From positions 310,001 through 374,000 of the forward strand of contig NZ_KB906673.1 in assembly GCF_000381545.1 (NCBI RefSeq): a DNA stretch of 64,000 nucleotides, written 5' to 3'. The notes below the pieces were generated by a model. That model did no database searches. It was not told the DNA's origin and was given only the letters and a program-made list of their open reading frames with translations. Position numbers and translations under genes: made by a program. Source of the DNA: Rhodonellum psychrophilum GCM71 = DSM 17998. GTDB lineage: Bacteria; Bacteroidota; Bacteroidia; Cytophagales; Cyclobacteriaceae. Each line of letters opens with the position of its first letter. Within the stretch, counting starts at the first letter, position 1. Shown in pieces: positions 1-7,938 of this stretch.

Positions 1-349
1 AGATCATTTCAAATCCATTGCGCCAGCTTCGGTGAAAGTGAAAGTCACGCCACACCACGGAGGTCAACCGGCCGTGATCCCGACAGATTCTGCCGGATAC
101 CGCGCGGCACAAGGTGCCGTCATGGAGGCATTTGGAAAAAAAGCCATTCCTACACGTGAAGGAGGTTCCATTCCGATCACTTCTTTGTTCCAGAAAGAAC
201 TGGGATTGGATCCGATTTTGATGGGATTCGGCTTGGATACCGACGCCATCCATTCTCCAAATGAGCATTACGGCGTGAAAAACTATTTGATCGGCATCGA
301 AACGATCTCTTTGTTTTTCAAACATTTCAAGGAAGAAGCTTCCAAATAA
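1..349 (+). CDS. M20-family dipeptidase, C-terminal fragment
   Basis: The frame is open from base 2 to the stop at 347-349, so the gene begins left of the window and only about 115 C-terminal residues are seen. The residues resemble the end of M20/M25/M40 zinc peptidases that act on dipeptides: a GGSIPI turn, then GFGLDTDAIHSPNEHYGV, which in this family supplies a late metal/substrate histidine (the H of IHSPNE), and a helical tail ending in EEASK. The GTG at 32 is internal and not a start. The product would be a cytosolic or exported metallopeptidase that splits short peptides. The family call is strong but the subfamily is open because the metal-binding N-terminal half is missing. Confidence 0.8.
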   Translation, partial: DHFKSIAPASVKVKVTPHHGGQPAVIPTDSAGYRAAQGAVMEAFGKKAIPTREGGSIPITSLFQKELGLDPILMGFGLDTDAIHSPNEHYGVKNYLIGIETISLFFKHFKEEASK

Positions 350-352
350 TGC

Positions 353-403
353 TATTCCCGTTTCGCCAGATCATTTTCTCAGTGGTCTGGCGAAACGGGA
401 TTC
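353..403 (+). terminator. Long hairpin after the M20 peptidase gene
   Basis: A stem of about 15 pairs (CCCGTTTCGCCAGA and its complement) surrounds a loop near 371-385, starting four bases after the stop codon. The tail is only ATTCTTT, so the U-tract is weak. The hairpin directly abuts the left end of the repeat at 404. Confidence 0.6.
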
Positions 404-577
404 TTTAACCCCAAAAACACATTGGGTTTCCTATTGGGGTTGAAACTGCAAGTAAACCAGACTATTTGGTCCATAACCTCTATTGCCGATAAGGTCAAGT
501 CCGAAATTGTAAACAAAGACTGATTATGGAGCAATTTCAGGCTGTAATAGAATCAGTACTGCATGATACGGGTTAAA
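404..577 (+). repeat. TIR-bounded intergenic repeat, copy A
   Basis: This copy starts with TTTAACCCC and ends with ACGGGTTAAA. Inside it carries the family core (GGTTGAAACTGCAAG, then AACCAGACTATTTGG) and, further right, GATAAGGTCAAGTC and CAAAGACTGATTAT, both also seen in the copy at 31050-31228. It fills most of the space between the peptidase and dsbD. Confidence 0.75.
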
Positions 578-649
578 CCCTCCATTTTTAGGAACTAATC
601 TCCGGTATTTCACCTTTACCAATCAGTTTAGCATACACCATCATCCGAA

Positions 650-2734
650 ATGGCAAAAACAATAAAAATATTCCTGGTTTCCACTTTTTTGACTTTGCTT
701 GCTTTCCAGTCTTTTGGACAGCTTATCAAGCCACCCAAATGGGACATCAAGCTTTCCACGCAAGCGCTCCAAGTCGGTGAGGAGGTGGAAATCATCCTGA
801 AAGCCACCATTCCGACCAATTGGTATATCTATTCCAATGATTTTGATGAAAACGTGGGGCCAATCCTCACCAGCCTTTCCTTGGAAGGTTCCAAAGGAAT
901 TTCTGCTGCAGAAAAGTTAAAGCCCATCAACCCCAAAAAGAAATTTGATGAGGTATGGGAAGGCGAAGTCACCTACTTCGCTGGCACGGGCGAATTTCGT
1001 CAGAAAATCAAGATTATCGACCCAAACATCTCCCTGAAAGGAACAGTTGAATACCAAATGTGCTCCGATATCACGGGGCAGTGCATTCTTTATGAAGAGG
1101 ATTTTTCGATCCAGGCTCAGGCCAAACCCGCCGCTGCGACCAGCCCAACTGCTCCGGAAGTGGCTTCTCAAGATTCCGAACCAGTAAATCTTGGGATTGA
1201 AGCGGAGGAAGGGGTTGAAGAAACGGAGATTTCGGAAACGAGTACTACGGCCCCAGACACCACTGAAAGATCCTTTATTTCTTTGGACTATGAAGACGAA
1301 ACTTCTGGTCTGATCGGTTTTATGTTCATTGCCTTTTTGGCAGGATTGGCAGCTTTGCTGACGCCCTGCGTTTTCCCAATGATCCCGATGACGGTCACTT
1401 TCTTCACCGGAAGGGCAAAATCCAAGATTGCGGGAATCAGGAATGCCTTTATATATGGGTTTTCCATTATTGCCATTTATACCATTGCCGGCACTGCGGT
1501 GGCGTCGATCCAAGGCCCTGAGTTTGCGAACTGGCTTTCGACACATTGGGTGCCGAATGTATTTTTCTTCCTGGTGTTTATTTTCTTCGCCATGGCCTTT
1601 TTGGGGATGTTCGAATTGACCTTACCCAGCAGTTTTGTGAACAAAATGGATGAAAAATCCGACAAGGGAGGAATGACGGGCATTTTCTTTATGGCCTTCA
1701 CCTTGGTCTTGGTTTCCTTTTCCTGCACCGGACCCATCGTGGGTTCCATTCTGATCAGTTCGGCGGGTGGGGCATTGCTCAAACCGATTTTGGGGATGTT
1801 TGCATTTTCTTTGGCTTTTGCCATTCCATTTACTTTGTTTGCGATTTTTCCGGGCTGGTTGAATTCCTTGCCGAAATCAGGCGGCTGGTTGAATTCCGTC
1901 AAGGTGGTTTTGGGATTTTTGGAACTGGCCTTGGCTTTCAAATTCCTCTCCATAGCGGATCAGGTGTATCATTGGGGACTTTTGGACAGGGACATTTACC
2001 TTGCGATTTGGATTGTGATCTTTGCCTTGTTGGGGGTGTACTTGCTCGGCAAACTCCGGCTTGCGCATGATTCTCCAATGGAATATCTCGGCGTTCCAAG
2101 ATTGATGGCGGCGATTGCCACCTTTGTATTTGTGGTGTATTTGATCCCCGGATTGTGGGGTGCTCCTTTGAAAGCCTTGAGCGGCTACCTTCCTCCGATG
2201 TCCAGCCATGATTTCAATGTTCTGGAAAACAGAGGTGGAGTTGCGGTGGAAAACACACTGGATGAAATCCCTAAATACTCAGAATTCCTTCATTTTCCCC
2301 ATGGAATCCAAGGATACTTTGATTATAACCAAGCATTGGCTGCGGCCAAAAAGCAAGGAAAACCACTTTTCATCGATTTTACGGGCCATGGTTGTGTCAA
2401 CTGTAGGGAAATGGAAGCCCGGGTCTGGTCAGATCCGCAGGTGCTTAAAATCCTGAAAGAGGATTTTGTGATGGTCGCTTTGTATATCGATGAGCGTTAT
2501 GAATTGCCGGAATCCGAATGGTACACTTCTGAATATGACGACAAAGTGAAAAAAACAATCGGAAAGCAAAATGCCGATTTCCAAATCATCCGTTTCAACA
2601 ACAATGCCCAGCCCTACTATGTCCTGCTGGACCACAATGCCGAATTGCTGATAAGGCCCAAATCCTATGACAGCAGTATCCCGGGTTTTATCGCCTTTTT
2701 GGAGGAAGCGAAGGCGGAATTTGGAAGAAGGTAG
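650..2734 (+). CDS. dsbD: Thiol:disulfide interchange protein DsbD
   Basis: An inner-membrane reductant conduit that passes electrons from cytoplasmic thioredoxin to periplasmic disulfide substrates such as cytochrome c maturation or DsbC-type partners. The 694 residues show a signal peptide (1-23), a periplasmic DsbD-alpha-like domain (about 28-155), an acidic linker rich in Glu/Thr, then a multi-pass membrane core (about 220-510) with the two conserved cysteines in LLTPCVFPM and VSFSCTGP. The C-terminal thioredoxin-like domain has a CVNC motif near residue 580. The length and the three-part order match full-length DsbD of Bacteroidota. The ATG at 650 gives a normal signal peptide. The gene is single and ends 69 bp from the convergent kinase gene; I see no strong terminator between them. 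Confidence 0.9.
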   Translation: MAKTIKIFLVSTFLTLLAFQSFGQLIKPPKWDIKLSTQALQVGEEVEIILKATIPTNWYIYSNDFDENVGPILTSLSLEGSKGISAAEKLKPINPKKKFDEVWEGEVTYFAGTGEFRQKIKIIDPNISLKGTVEYQMCSDITGQCILYEEDFSIQAQAKPAAATSPTAPEVASQDSEPVNLGIEAEEGVEETEISETSTTAPDTTERSFISLDYEDETSGLIGFMFIAFLAGLAALLTPCVFPMIPMTVTFFTGRAKSKIAGIRNAFIYGFSIIAIYTIAGTAVASIQGPEFANWLSTHWVPNVFFFLVFIFFAMAFLGMFELTLPSSFVNKMDEKSDKGGMTGIFFMAFTLVLVSFSCTGPIVGSILISSAGGALLKPILGMFAFSLAFAIPFTLFAIFPGWLNSLPKSGGWLNSVKVVLGFLELALAFKFLSIADQVYHWGLLDRDIYLAIWIVIFALLGVYLLGKLRLAHDSPMEYLGVPRLMAAIATFVFVVYLIPGLWGAPLKALSGYLPPMSSHDFNVLENRGGVAVENTLDEIPKYSEFLHFPHGIQGYFDYNQALAAAKKQGKPLFIDFTGHGCVNCREMEARVWSDPQVLKILKEDFVMVALYIDERYELPESEWYTSEYDDKVKKTIGKQNADFQIIRFNNNAQPYYVLLDHNAELLIRPKSYDSSIPGFIAFLEEAKAEFGRR

Positions 2735-2803
2735 GACGAGAGGGCTGAAACCGAGTATTGGATGTTTGGATGAATTTGACGGTGGAGTGGCGTAAGCAGT
2801 TTT

Positions 2804-3838
2804 TTAGGATTGTTTAAGATTGGACATCGCTTTCAATAGGATCATCTGGTTTTTGGCGCGGTGGAGATTCTGGTCAGGATAGTGGGTGGTGTAATACATG
2901 TTTCCCCGCAGATAATCCGCAAGGAAACGCAAACCCATAATATAGGTCATCATCAAGCCTCCAAACGGAAGGGAGTCCAATTCCTCCCTTGTGAAAAAAT
3001 CCTTTCCAGCCTCCGCAAAACCTGCGTACAGGCCCTTATATTTTTTTTGGTCAAAGCTGATATTCTCCCAATCTGTGGAGGACTCTTCCTCGGTACATGC
3101 CACCGTTCGGACCAAATCCCCAAAATCAAAAAACACATATCCGGCCATTAAGGTGTCCAAGTCGATCACGGCATTGACCTTGGAGCCGTCCTCAGAGAAA
3201 ATCAGGTTGTTGATTTTGGTGTCGTTATGGGTCAGCCTTCTGGGCAATATTTTTTTCCATTCCAAATATTCTTCCACCAAGGAATACTGTCCGAGATAAA
3301 AGTCCACCAAGTCTTTGAGTTCACCCTTGATCTCCAATTTGGTTTCGGACAAGGCTTCTTCCAATTGCTGATACCGGAATTCCAGGTTGTGGAAATCCGG
3401 AATTACCTCCTGCAATGCGTTTGGATCCACATCCTTCCCTGCGATAATCAATTCAGCAAAGGCCTTAGCTGCCAAAAAAGCCTGTTCTTCACTTTTTACC
3501 TGATTGACACAGTCCCCAAAAACAAAAGGAGAAAGCCTGAACAAGCTGTTTTCGGTTTTGGTAAACAGTTCGCCTCTCAGGTTGACGATTGGCAAAGGAA
3601 GTTGAAAAGAAAGCGAGGAACGATCCAAATCCCGAAGGACCAAAGCCTGATTGTGTGAAATTCTTTCGGGAAACTGAAAAACGCTTTGGTTGAACTGTTG
3701 TAAAATGTAGCGGCTCCCTTCAATATCGACTAAAAATGTCGCGTGGATATGCCCTCCCCCGAATTTCTGGATTTGAGAAGGGGCGATAGACAATCCATAT
3801 GCTTGTTCAATCGTCTTTAACCAAGGGTAATTGCTCAT
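2804..3838 (-). CDS. APH-fold kinase, possibly N-acetylhexosamine kinase-like
   Basis: A 344-residue protein of the aminoglycoside phosphotransferase/choline kinase fold. The N-lobe carries KFGGGHIHATF, a nucleotide-loop-like turn, and the catalytic loop is THNDTKINN (His204, Asp206, Asn211). The metal-binding aspartate is in VIDLDT (Asp227), followed by DFGDLVR. In Bacteroidota, proteins with this THNDTKINN loop are usually sugar 1-kinases related to NahK or annotated as mucin-desulfatase-like, so phosphorylation of a sugar is more likely than antibiotic resistance. The gene is divergent from the sodium:solute symporter at 4070, which fits uptake coupled to phosphorylation. That coupling is an inference and the substrate is unknown. 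Confidence 0.75.
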   Translation of the reverse strand: MSNYPWLKTIEQAYGLSIAPSQIQKFGGGHIHATFLVDIEGSRYILQQFNQSVFQFPERISHNQALVLRDLDRSSLSFQLPLPIVNLRGELFTKTENSLFRLSPFVFGDCVNQVKSEEQAFLAAKAFAELIIAGKDVDPNALQEVIPDFHNLEFRYQQLEEALSETKLEIKGELKDLVDFYLGQYSLVEEYLEWKKILPRRLTHNDTKINNLIFSEDGSKVNAVIDLDTLMAGYVFFDFGDLVRTVACTEEESSTDWENISFDQKKYKGLYAGFAEAGKDFFTREELDSLPFGGLMMTYIMGLRFLADYLRGNMYYTTHYPDQNLHRAKNQMILLKAMSNLKQS

Positions 3839-3952
3839 AGAATGATTTTTTTTCTTGCTGGCGCAAAGTTAATTCAATCCCCATAAAACAAAAGACTGAT
3901 AAAATTCAATATCTTGACCGAGATCAATTATTTTCATTCCTCAGATTCCACT

Positions 3953-3983
3953 TTTGCAATTCCTAAATAATTTTTTACCTTAG
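3953..3983 (+). promoter_or_regulatory. Candidate Bacteroidota promoter for the symporter
   Basis: TTTG at 3953-3956 and TACCTTAG at 3976-3983 are separated by 19 bases. This matches the Bacteroidota -33 TTTG and -7 TAnnTTTG consensus with one mismatch. It would start transcription near 3990, about 80 bases before the ATG. Confidence 0.4.
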
Positions 3984-4069
3984 TGAAATTTATTAAGGAA
4001 GTTTAGAATAGAAAATAAAAAAAATCAATAAACAAACACAAGTTTTCATCCTGAAAAAACAAAAAGCCA

Positions 4070-5845
4070 ATGAATATATCAATACTTGACTGGGGCATTA
4101 TACTCGCCTTTTTTGTGGTTTCCATGTTGATAGGTGTGTACACCTCCAGAAAAGCGGGTTCCTCGGCGAAGGAATTTTTTCTTTCCGGCAGAAACATGCC
4201 TTGGTGGTTATTGGGCGTATCCATGGTGGCCACGACCTTTTCAGCCGACACACCCAATTTGGTGACCGATATCGTGAGAAAGGATGGCGTCTCGGGCAAC
4301 TGGGTCTGGTGGGCTTTTTTGCTCACGGGGATGTTGACGGTATTCGTCTATGCCAAGCTATGGAGAAGATCGGAAGCCACGACTGATTTGGAATTTTATG
4401 AATTGCGATACGGAGGAAAGCCTGCTGCTTTTCTTCGGGCTTTCAGGGCTCTTTACCTCGGTGTTTTCTTCAATGTGGTCATCATGGCCACTGTTTCCCT
4501 TGCTGCCATCAAAATAGGTGGCATTATGCTCGGCTTGAGTCCCGTAGAAACTTTGCTTTTGGCCTCTGTGGTCACTGTGGTCTATAGTTCTTTGGGAGGA
4601 TTGAGAGGTGTTTTGCTGACCGATTTTTTCCAGTTTTTCATTGCCATGGCAGGTTCCATTGGCGCAGCCTATTACATCCTCGATTTGCCTCAAATCGGAT
4701 CTTTGAACAATCTGCTTACCCACCCCAATGTCTCTGACAAACTCTCCTTGATTCCCGATTTCAATGATTGGAACACGGTGATCCCACTCTTGATCATGCC
4801 TTTGGCCATCCAATGGTGGGCAACTTGGTACCCGGGTGCAGAGCCAGGCGGCGGAGGTTATATCGCACAAAGGATGCTGTCTGCAAAAGACGAGAAAAAC
4901 GCCATCGGTGCCACCTTGTTTTTCAATATTGCCCATTATGCCATGCGTCCTTGGCCATGGATCATCATTGCCCTTTCGTCCTTGATTATATTTCCACAGA
5001 TCAGTGACATTCAGACGGCATTCCCGAATATTCCTGCAGACAAATTGGGAGATGACTTGGCCTATTCTGCGATGCTGACTTTCCTTCCCAAAGGTTTGAT
5101 CGGTTTGGTGTTGGCTTCTTTGATCGCGGCGGTGATGTCCACACTTTCCACGCACCTCAACTGGGGTTCTTCTTACGTCGTGAATGATTTCTATCTCCGA
5201 TTCCTGAAGCCGGAAGCGACAGACAAGGAGTTGGTGGCTGTGGGAAGAATCTCCACCGTTTTGCTGATGGCAATGGCCGCAATGCTGGCGCTGTACCTTT
5301 CGAATGCCTTGGAGGCCTTCAATATTTTGCTCCAAATCGGTGCGGGTACGGGATTGATCTTTATCTTGAGATGGTTTTGGTGGAGGATCAATGCCTATAC
5401 AGAAATCTATGCGATGATCATTTCCTTTGCCGTGGCCATTTTCTTTGAAGTCATCAATCCAAGAGTGGAATGGGTCCTTATTCCCGAAAACCAAGCATAT
5501 TTGAAGCTGCTTTATGGGGTCGGCATTACGACTGTGGGCTGGGTATTGGCCACGTTTCTGACCAAGCCCGAAAAAGAAGAAGTTCTGCTTTCTTTCTACA
5601 GGAAAATCAGGCCGGCATCATTTGGCTGGAAAAAATTATTGGATAAATATCCTGCCGAAAAACAAGAACAAGGTCAGCTTCCCATGGAAATAGGCTTGAT
5701 GCTGGTGGGGTCGGTCATGATCTATTCTGCGTTGTTTGCCGTAGGATATTGGATTTATGACAATACCCCTTATGCGATGATTGCCACTGCAATTACGGTC
5801 GCCGGTGGATTGTTTATCATCATGAGTTGGAAGAAAATGAAATAA
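4070..5845 (+). CDS. Sodium:solute symporter family transporter (SSS)
   Basis: A 591-residue polytopic membrane protein with about 13-14 hydrophobic segments. Features of the SSS family are the N-terminal FFLSGRNMPWWLLG loop, the TFSADTPNLVTD stretch in the first unwound helix, and the MSTLSTHLNWGSSYVVNDFY segment around residue 360, which carries the small/polar residues used for sodium binding. It should import a sugar or another small solute with sodium across the inner membrane. It is divergent from the kinase-like gene on its left and convergent with gldD on its right, with a shared terminator at 5853-5892. The substrate cannot be read from the sequence. Confidence 0.88.
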   Translation: MNISILDWGIILAFFVVSMLIGVYTSRKAGSSAKEFFLSGRNMPWWLLGVSMVATTFSADTPNLVTDIVRKDGVSGNWVWWAFLLTGMLTVFVYAKLWRRSEATTDLEFYELRYGGKPAAFLRAFRALYLGVFFNVVIMATVSLAAIKIGGIMLGLSPVETLLLASVVTVVYSSLGGLRGVLLTDFFQFFIAMAGSIGAAYYILDLPQIGSLNNLLTHPNVSDKLSLIPDFNDWNTVIPLLIMPLAIQWWATWYPGAEPGGGGYIAQRMLSAKDEKNAIGATLFFNIAHYAMRPWPWIIIALSSLIIFPQISDIQTAFPNIPADKLGDDLAYSAMLTFLPKGLIGLVLASLIAAVMSTLSTHLNWGSSYVVNDFYLRFLKPEATDKELVAVGRISTVLLMAMAAMLALYLSNALEAFNILLQIGAGTGLIFILRWFWWRINAYTEIYAMIISFAVAIFFEVINPRVEWVLIPENQAYLKLLYGVGITTVGWVLATFLTKPEKEEVLLSFYRKIRPASFGWKKLLDKYPAEKQEQGQLPMEIGLMLVGSVMIYSALFAVGYWIYDNTPYAMIATAITVAGGLFIIMSWKKMK

Positions 5846-5852
5846 AAAAATG

Positions 5853-5892
5853 AAATCCTGCGGGTTGAATCGTTCAATCTGCAGGATTTTTC
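5853..5892. terminator. Bidirectional terminator between symporter and gldD
   Basis: AAATCCTGC pairs with GCAGGATTT across an inner inverted repeat (GGGTTGAATCGTTCAATCT). T-rich tails occur on both strands. It serves two convergent genes; its right edge overlaps the last bases of gldD. Confidence 0.7.
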
Positions 5893-6472
5893 AACGTTTT
5901 TTAAACTCAAGGGTATTCATCAAATGGGCCATGTCCACCTTGATGTATTCAATGACAGGTGCCAAGGAATCGTTTTTCATGGCGGTATTGAAATAAAGCG
6001 CACCTCTCAAAAAATTGCTTGTGGAATCGGTGACGAAAAACTGAAACTGGGTGGGCACTTCTCCGCTGAGTTCGGCGATCACTCCCGTATATCCTTTTGG
6101 CGTCAGCATGATGGATTCTTCAATCCCATAAGCCTTGATCTGGTGCTTCGCCGTCAAATTGATGGCGTCCTTCAAGACTATTTTCAGGTCCTTGTCCTTG
6201 CCGCCCAAAGGCAAATAAGTGAGGTGGACCTTGGCTCCCATTTCCCTGTAATTGAGGTTGATCCAGGATTTTTCTGATAAATTGAAAGAATCAGGTTCCA
6301 CGGTTGCGTATTTTGAAACCTCAAATTGATAGGGGAGTACCTCCTCGACCGCAGTAAATGCGTGTGCAGGCAGGTCGATCCTATTGTACCCTTTTGGCTT
6401 TGGGAGATAATCGCTTTCGCAGGAAATCAGCACCAATGCCCCCAACAAACAGATTAAATTCCTTTTTCGCAT
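5891..6472 (-). CDS. gldD: Gliding motility lipoprotein GldD
   Basis: A lipoprotein of about 193 residues. The family hallmark YLPKPKGYNRIDLP directly follows the lipobox (LVLISC, Cys18), and the YQFEVSKYA and WINLNYREMGAKVHLTYLPL segments follow. GldD is one of the Gld proteins required for gliding and the associated type IX secretion machinery in Bacteroidota; it is anchored on the periplasmic face of a membrane. The frame is open upstream to 6544, but the ATG at 6472 gives a clean lipoprotein signal (MRKRNLICLLG) and leaves 75 bp to the divergent DinB-like gene, so I choose it. No other gld gene is in the window. Confidence 0.88.
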   Translation of the reverse strand: MRKRNLICLLGALVLISCESDYLPKPKGYNRIDLPAHAFTAVEEVLPYQFEVSKYATVEPDSFNLSEKSWINLNYREMGAKVHLTYLPLGGKDKDLKIVLKDAINLTAKHQIKAYGIEESIMLTPKGYTGVIAELSGEVPTQFQFFVTDSTSNFLRGALYFNTAMKNDSLAPVIEYIKVDMAHLMNTLEFKKR

Positions 6473-6494
6473 AATTCCAAAGTTATCGAATTGG

Positions 6495-6527
6495 TTTGAT
6501 TTGCGGATAGGAAACAGGATATTTATG
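6495..6527 (+). promoter_or_regulatory. Candidate promoter for the DinB-like gene
   Basis: TTTG at 6495-6498 and TATTTATG at 6520-6527 lie 21 bases apart, close to the Bacteroidota consensus with one mismatch in the -7 box. The predicted start lies about 12 bases before the ATG at 6548, so the leader would be very short. Confidence 0.3.
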
Positions 6528-6547
6528 GAAGAATCAAAAAACATACT

Positions 6548-7078
6548 ATGAAAAACAAAAAAAATATTCTCACGCTAGCATTTGGGCTATTTGCCTATTT
6601 GCTCACAGGAGCCGCCTCAATGGCGCAGACGACGATGGAAGAATTTATGGCCAAATGGGAAAATGGAAAAGAGTTTACTCTGGAAGTGGTAGACAAAATG
6701 CCGGATAATTTGCTTGACTACAGGCCTGAGGCTGAAGCGATGAGCTTCAAGGAGCAAGTTACCCACATCTCTTCCAGCATCGTTGGCATCAGCAAAGGAT
6801 TTTTGCTAGGCGCAGAACCCGGTTTTGCTTCAGATGCAAAACCGCAAACCAAGGAAGAACTGAAGGCATTTGTTACGGCTTGTTTTGATTATGGAAAAAG
6901 CACTTTCAGCAAATTGACCGAAGCGCAATTGAACGAGCAGATTGATTCGTTTGCAGGAAGAGTGACCAGGAGACAAATGGTCGGATTGGTCGATGACCAT
7001 GCTACCCACCACCGTGGCGCTGCGATTTCCTATATCAGGGCAAATGGCATTACGCCTCCGGCATTCAGGGGATTATAA
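6548..7078 (+). CDS. Secreted DinB-superfamily protein
   Basis: A 176-residue protein with a signal peptide ending at ASMAQ (about residue 27) and a four-helix DinB/YfiT-like bundle. The first metal-ligand helix has EQVTHISSS and the last helix has DDHATHHRGAAISYIRANGI, where the histidines normally bind a divalent metal. The family includes thiol transferases and many proteins of unknown role. An exported version is common in Cytophagales, but its substrate is unknown. The start is fixed by the good signal peptide and by the divergent gldD 75 bp away. Confidence 0.8.
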   Translation: MKNKKNILTLAFGLFAYLLTGAASMAQTTMEEFMAKWENGKEFTLEVVDKMPDNLLDYRPEAEAMSFKEQVTHISSSIVGISKGFLLGAEPGFASDAKPQTKEELKAFVTACFDYGKSTFSKLTEAQLNEQIDSFAGRVTRRQMVGLVDDHATHHRGAAISYIRANGITPPAFRGL

Positions 7079-7099
7079 AAAACCAGTTTCTTTTAATGC

Positions 7100-7130
7100 A
7101 AAAAGGCTGTGGATTGTCCACAGCCTTTTT
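7100..7130. terminator. Bidirectional terminator
   Basis: AAAAGGCTGTGGA pairs with TCCACAGCCTTTTT across a three-base loop. A-rich and T-rich flanks serve the DinB-like gene (+) and the nitroreductase gene (-). Confidence 0.85.
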
Positions 7131-7150
7131 GAGTATATCGCTTCTGGGTT

Positions 7151-7756
7151 TTATTCTTTCACCCAAGTCACTTTTTCTGCTATCGGTTTTCTTTTTCCAG
7201 CAGGCCAGTTGTCAGTTGCCGGTTTGGCGATGTAGAAAAATCCCATCAACATGTCTTCTTCGCCGAGATCAAAATATTCCTTTGCCTCAGGCCAAAAAGT
7301 AAGGCCGCCGGTGCCCCAATACGCAGCCAATCCATGAGCAGAAGCAGTCAAGTACATGTTTTGGACCGCCATGGCCACGGAGGCAATTTCCTCCATCACC
7401 GGCAGGTTTGCCCTCATGTCCCGCTTCATCATGATGGCGATGATATGGGAAGCTTTCAATGGATTTTCCTTGAACTTGTTGAAATTGGCTTCCACGAAGT
7501 TTCCGTTTTTTTCAGCCCTTTCCTTGTAAACCTTGGCGGTCAAATCCCCCAATGTTGCCAATCCTTTGCCCGAAAACACGGTAAAACTCCATGGTTCGGT
7601 CAGTTTGTGGGTTGGGGCCCAATTGGCATTTTCCAGCATTTCCTCGATGATGGCGTCATCCACAGGATCATTTTCCTTGAATTGTGCCAGGAACATGGAT
7701 CTACGTCCCCGTATGATTTTATTTACTTCTTCTATATTGAATGTCGGTTTTTCCAT
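7151..7756 (-). CDS. Nitroreductase family protein
   Basis: A flavin-dependent oxidoreductase of about 201 residues. The family signs are the phosphate-binding RGRRSMFLAQF near the N-terminus, NANWAPTHKLTEPWSF for the dimer/FMN pocket, and the ASAHGLAAYWGTGGL segment that contacts the isoalloxazine ring. Such enzymes use NAD(P)H to reduce nitro compounds, quinones or similar acceptors in the cytosol. The frame is open to 7822, but the upstream residues look non-coding and the ATG at 7756 (MEKPTFN) gives the usual N-terminus. The gene is a single unit, convergent with the DinB-like gene. Confidence 0.87.
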   Translation of the reverse strand: MEKPTFNIEEVNKIIRGRRSMFLAQFKENDPVDDAIIEEMLENANWAPTHKLTEPWSFTVFSGKGLATLGDLTAKVYKERAEKNGNFVEANFNKFKENPLKASHIIAIMMKRDMRANLPVMEEIASVAMAVQNMYLTASAHGLAAYWGTGGLTFWPEAKEYFDLGEEDMLMGFFYIAKPATDNWPAGKRKPIAEKVTWVKE

Positions 7757-7900
7757 TGTATTGGTTTTAACCACAAATATAGAGAATCCTGTTAGGATGC
7801 CGAATAAATCACATTTTTTCAAGTCAGGGCTTTACCCGATTGGTTTCGGTATGTAAAGGGTAAGGCTGAATCAGCATTGCTAACATTGCCATTCCAACCA

Positions 7901-7938
7901 AAAAAAAGGCTGTCTCCTTTAAGAAACAGCCTTTTATT
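7901..7938 (-). terminator. Terminator of the S10 peptidase gene
   Basis: On the minus strand AAAAGGCTGTTTC pairs with GAGACAGCCTTTTTTT. The stem has about 10 pairs and the U-tract is long. It overlaps the stop codon region of the gene at 7937. Confidence 0.8.

Noticed and set aside
4358-5494. A 378-codon open frame on the minus strand inside the symporter gene
   Set aside because: It lies opposite a clear transporter gene, is rich in His, Gln and Arg, and has no domain. It is an antisense shadow.
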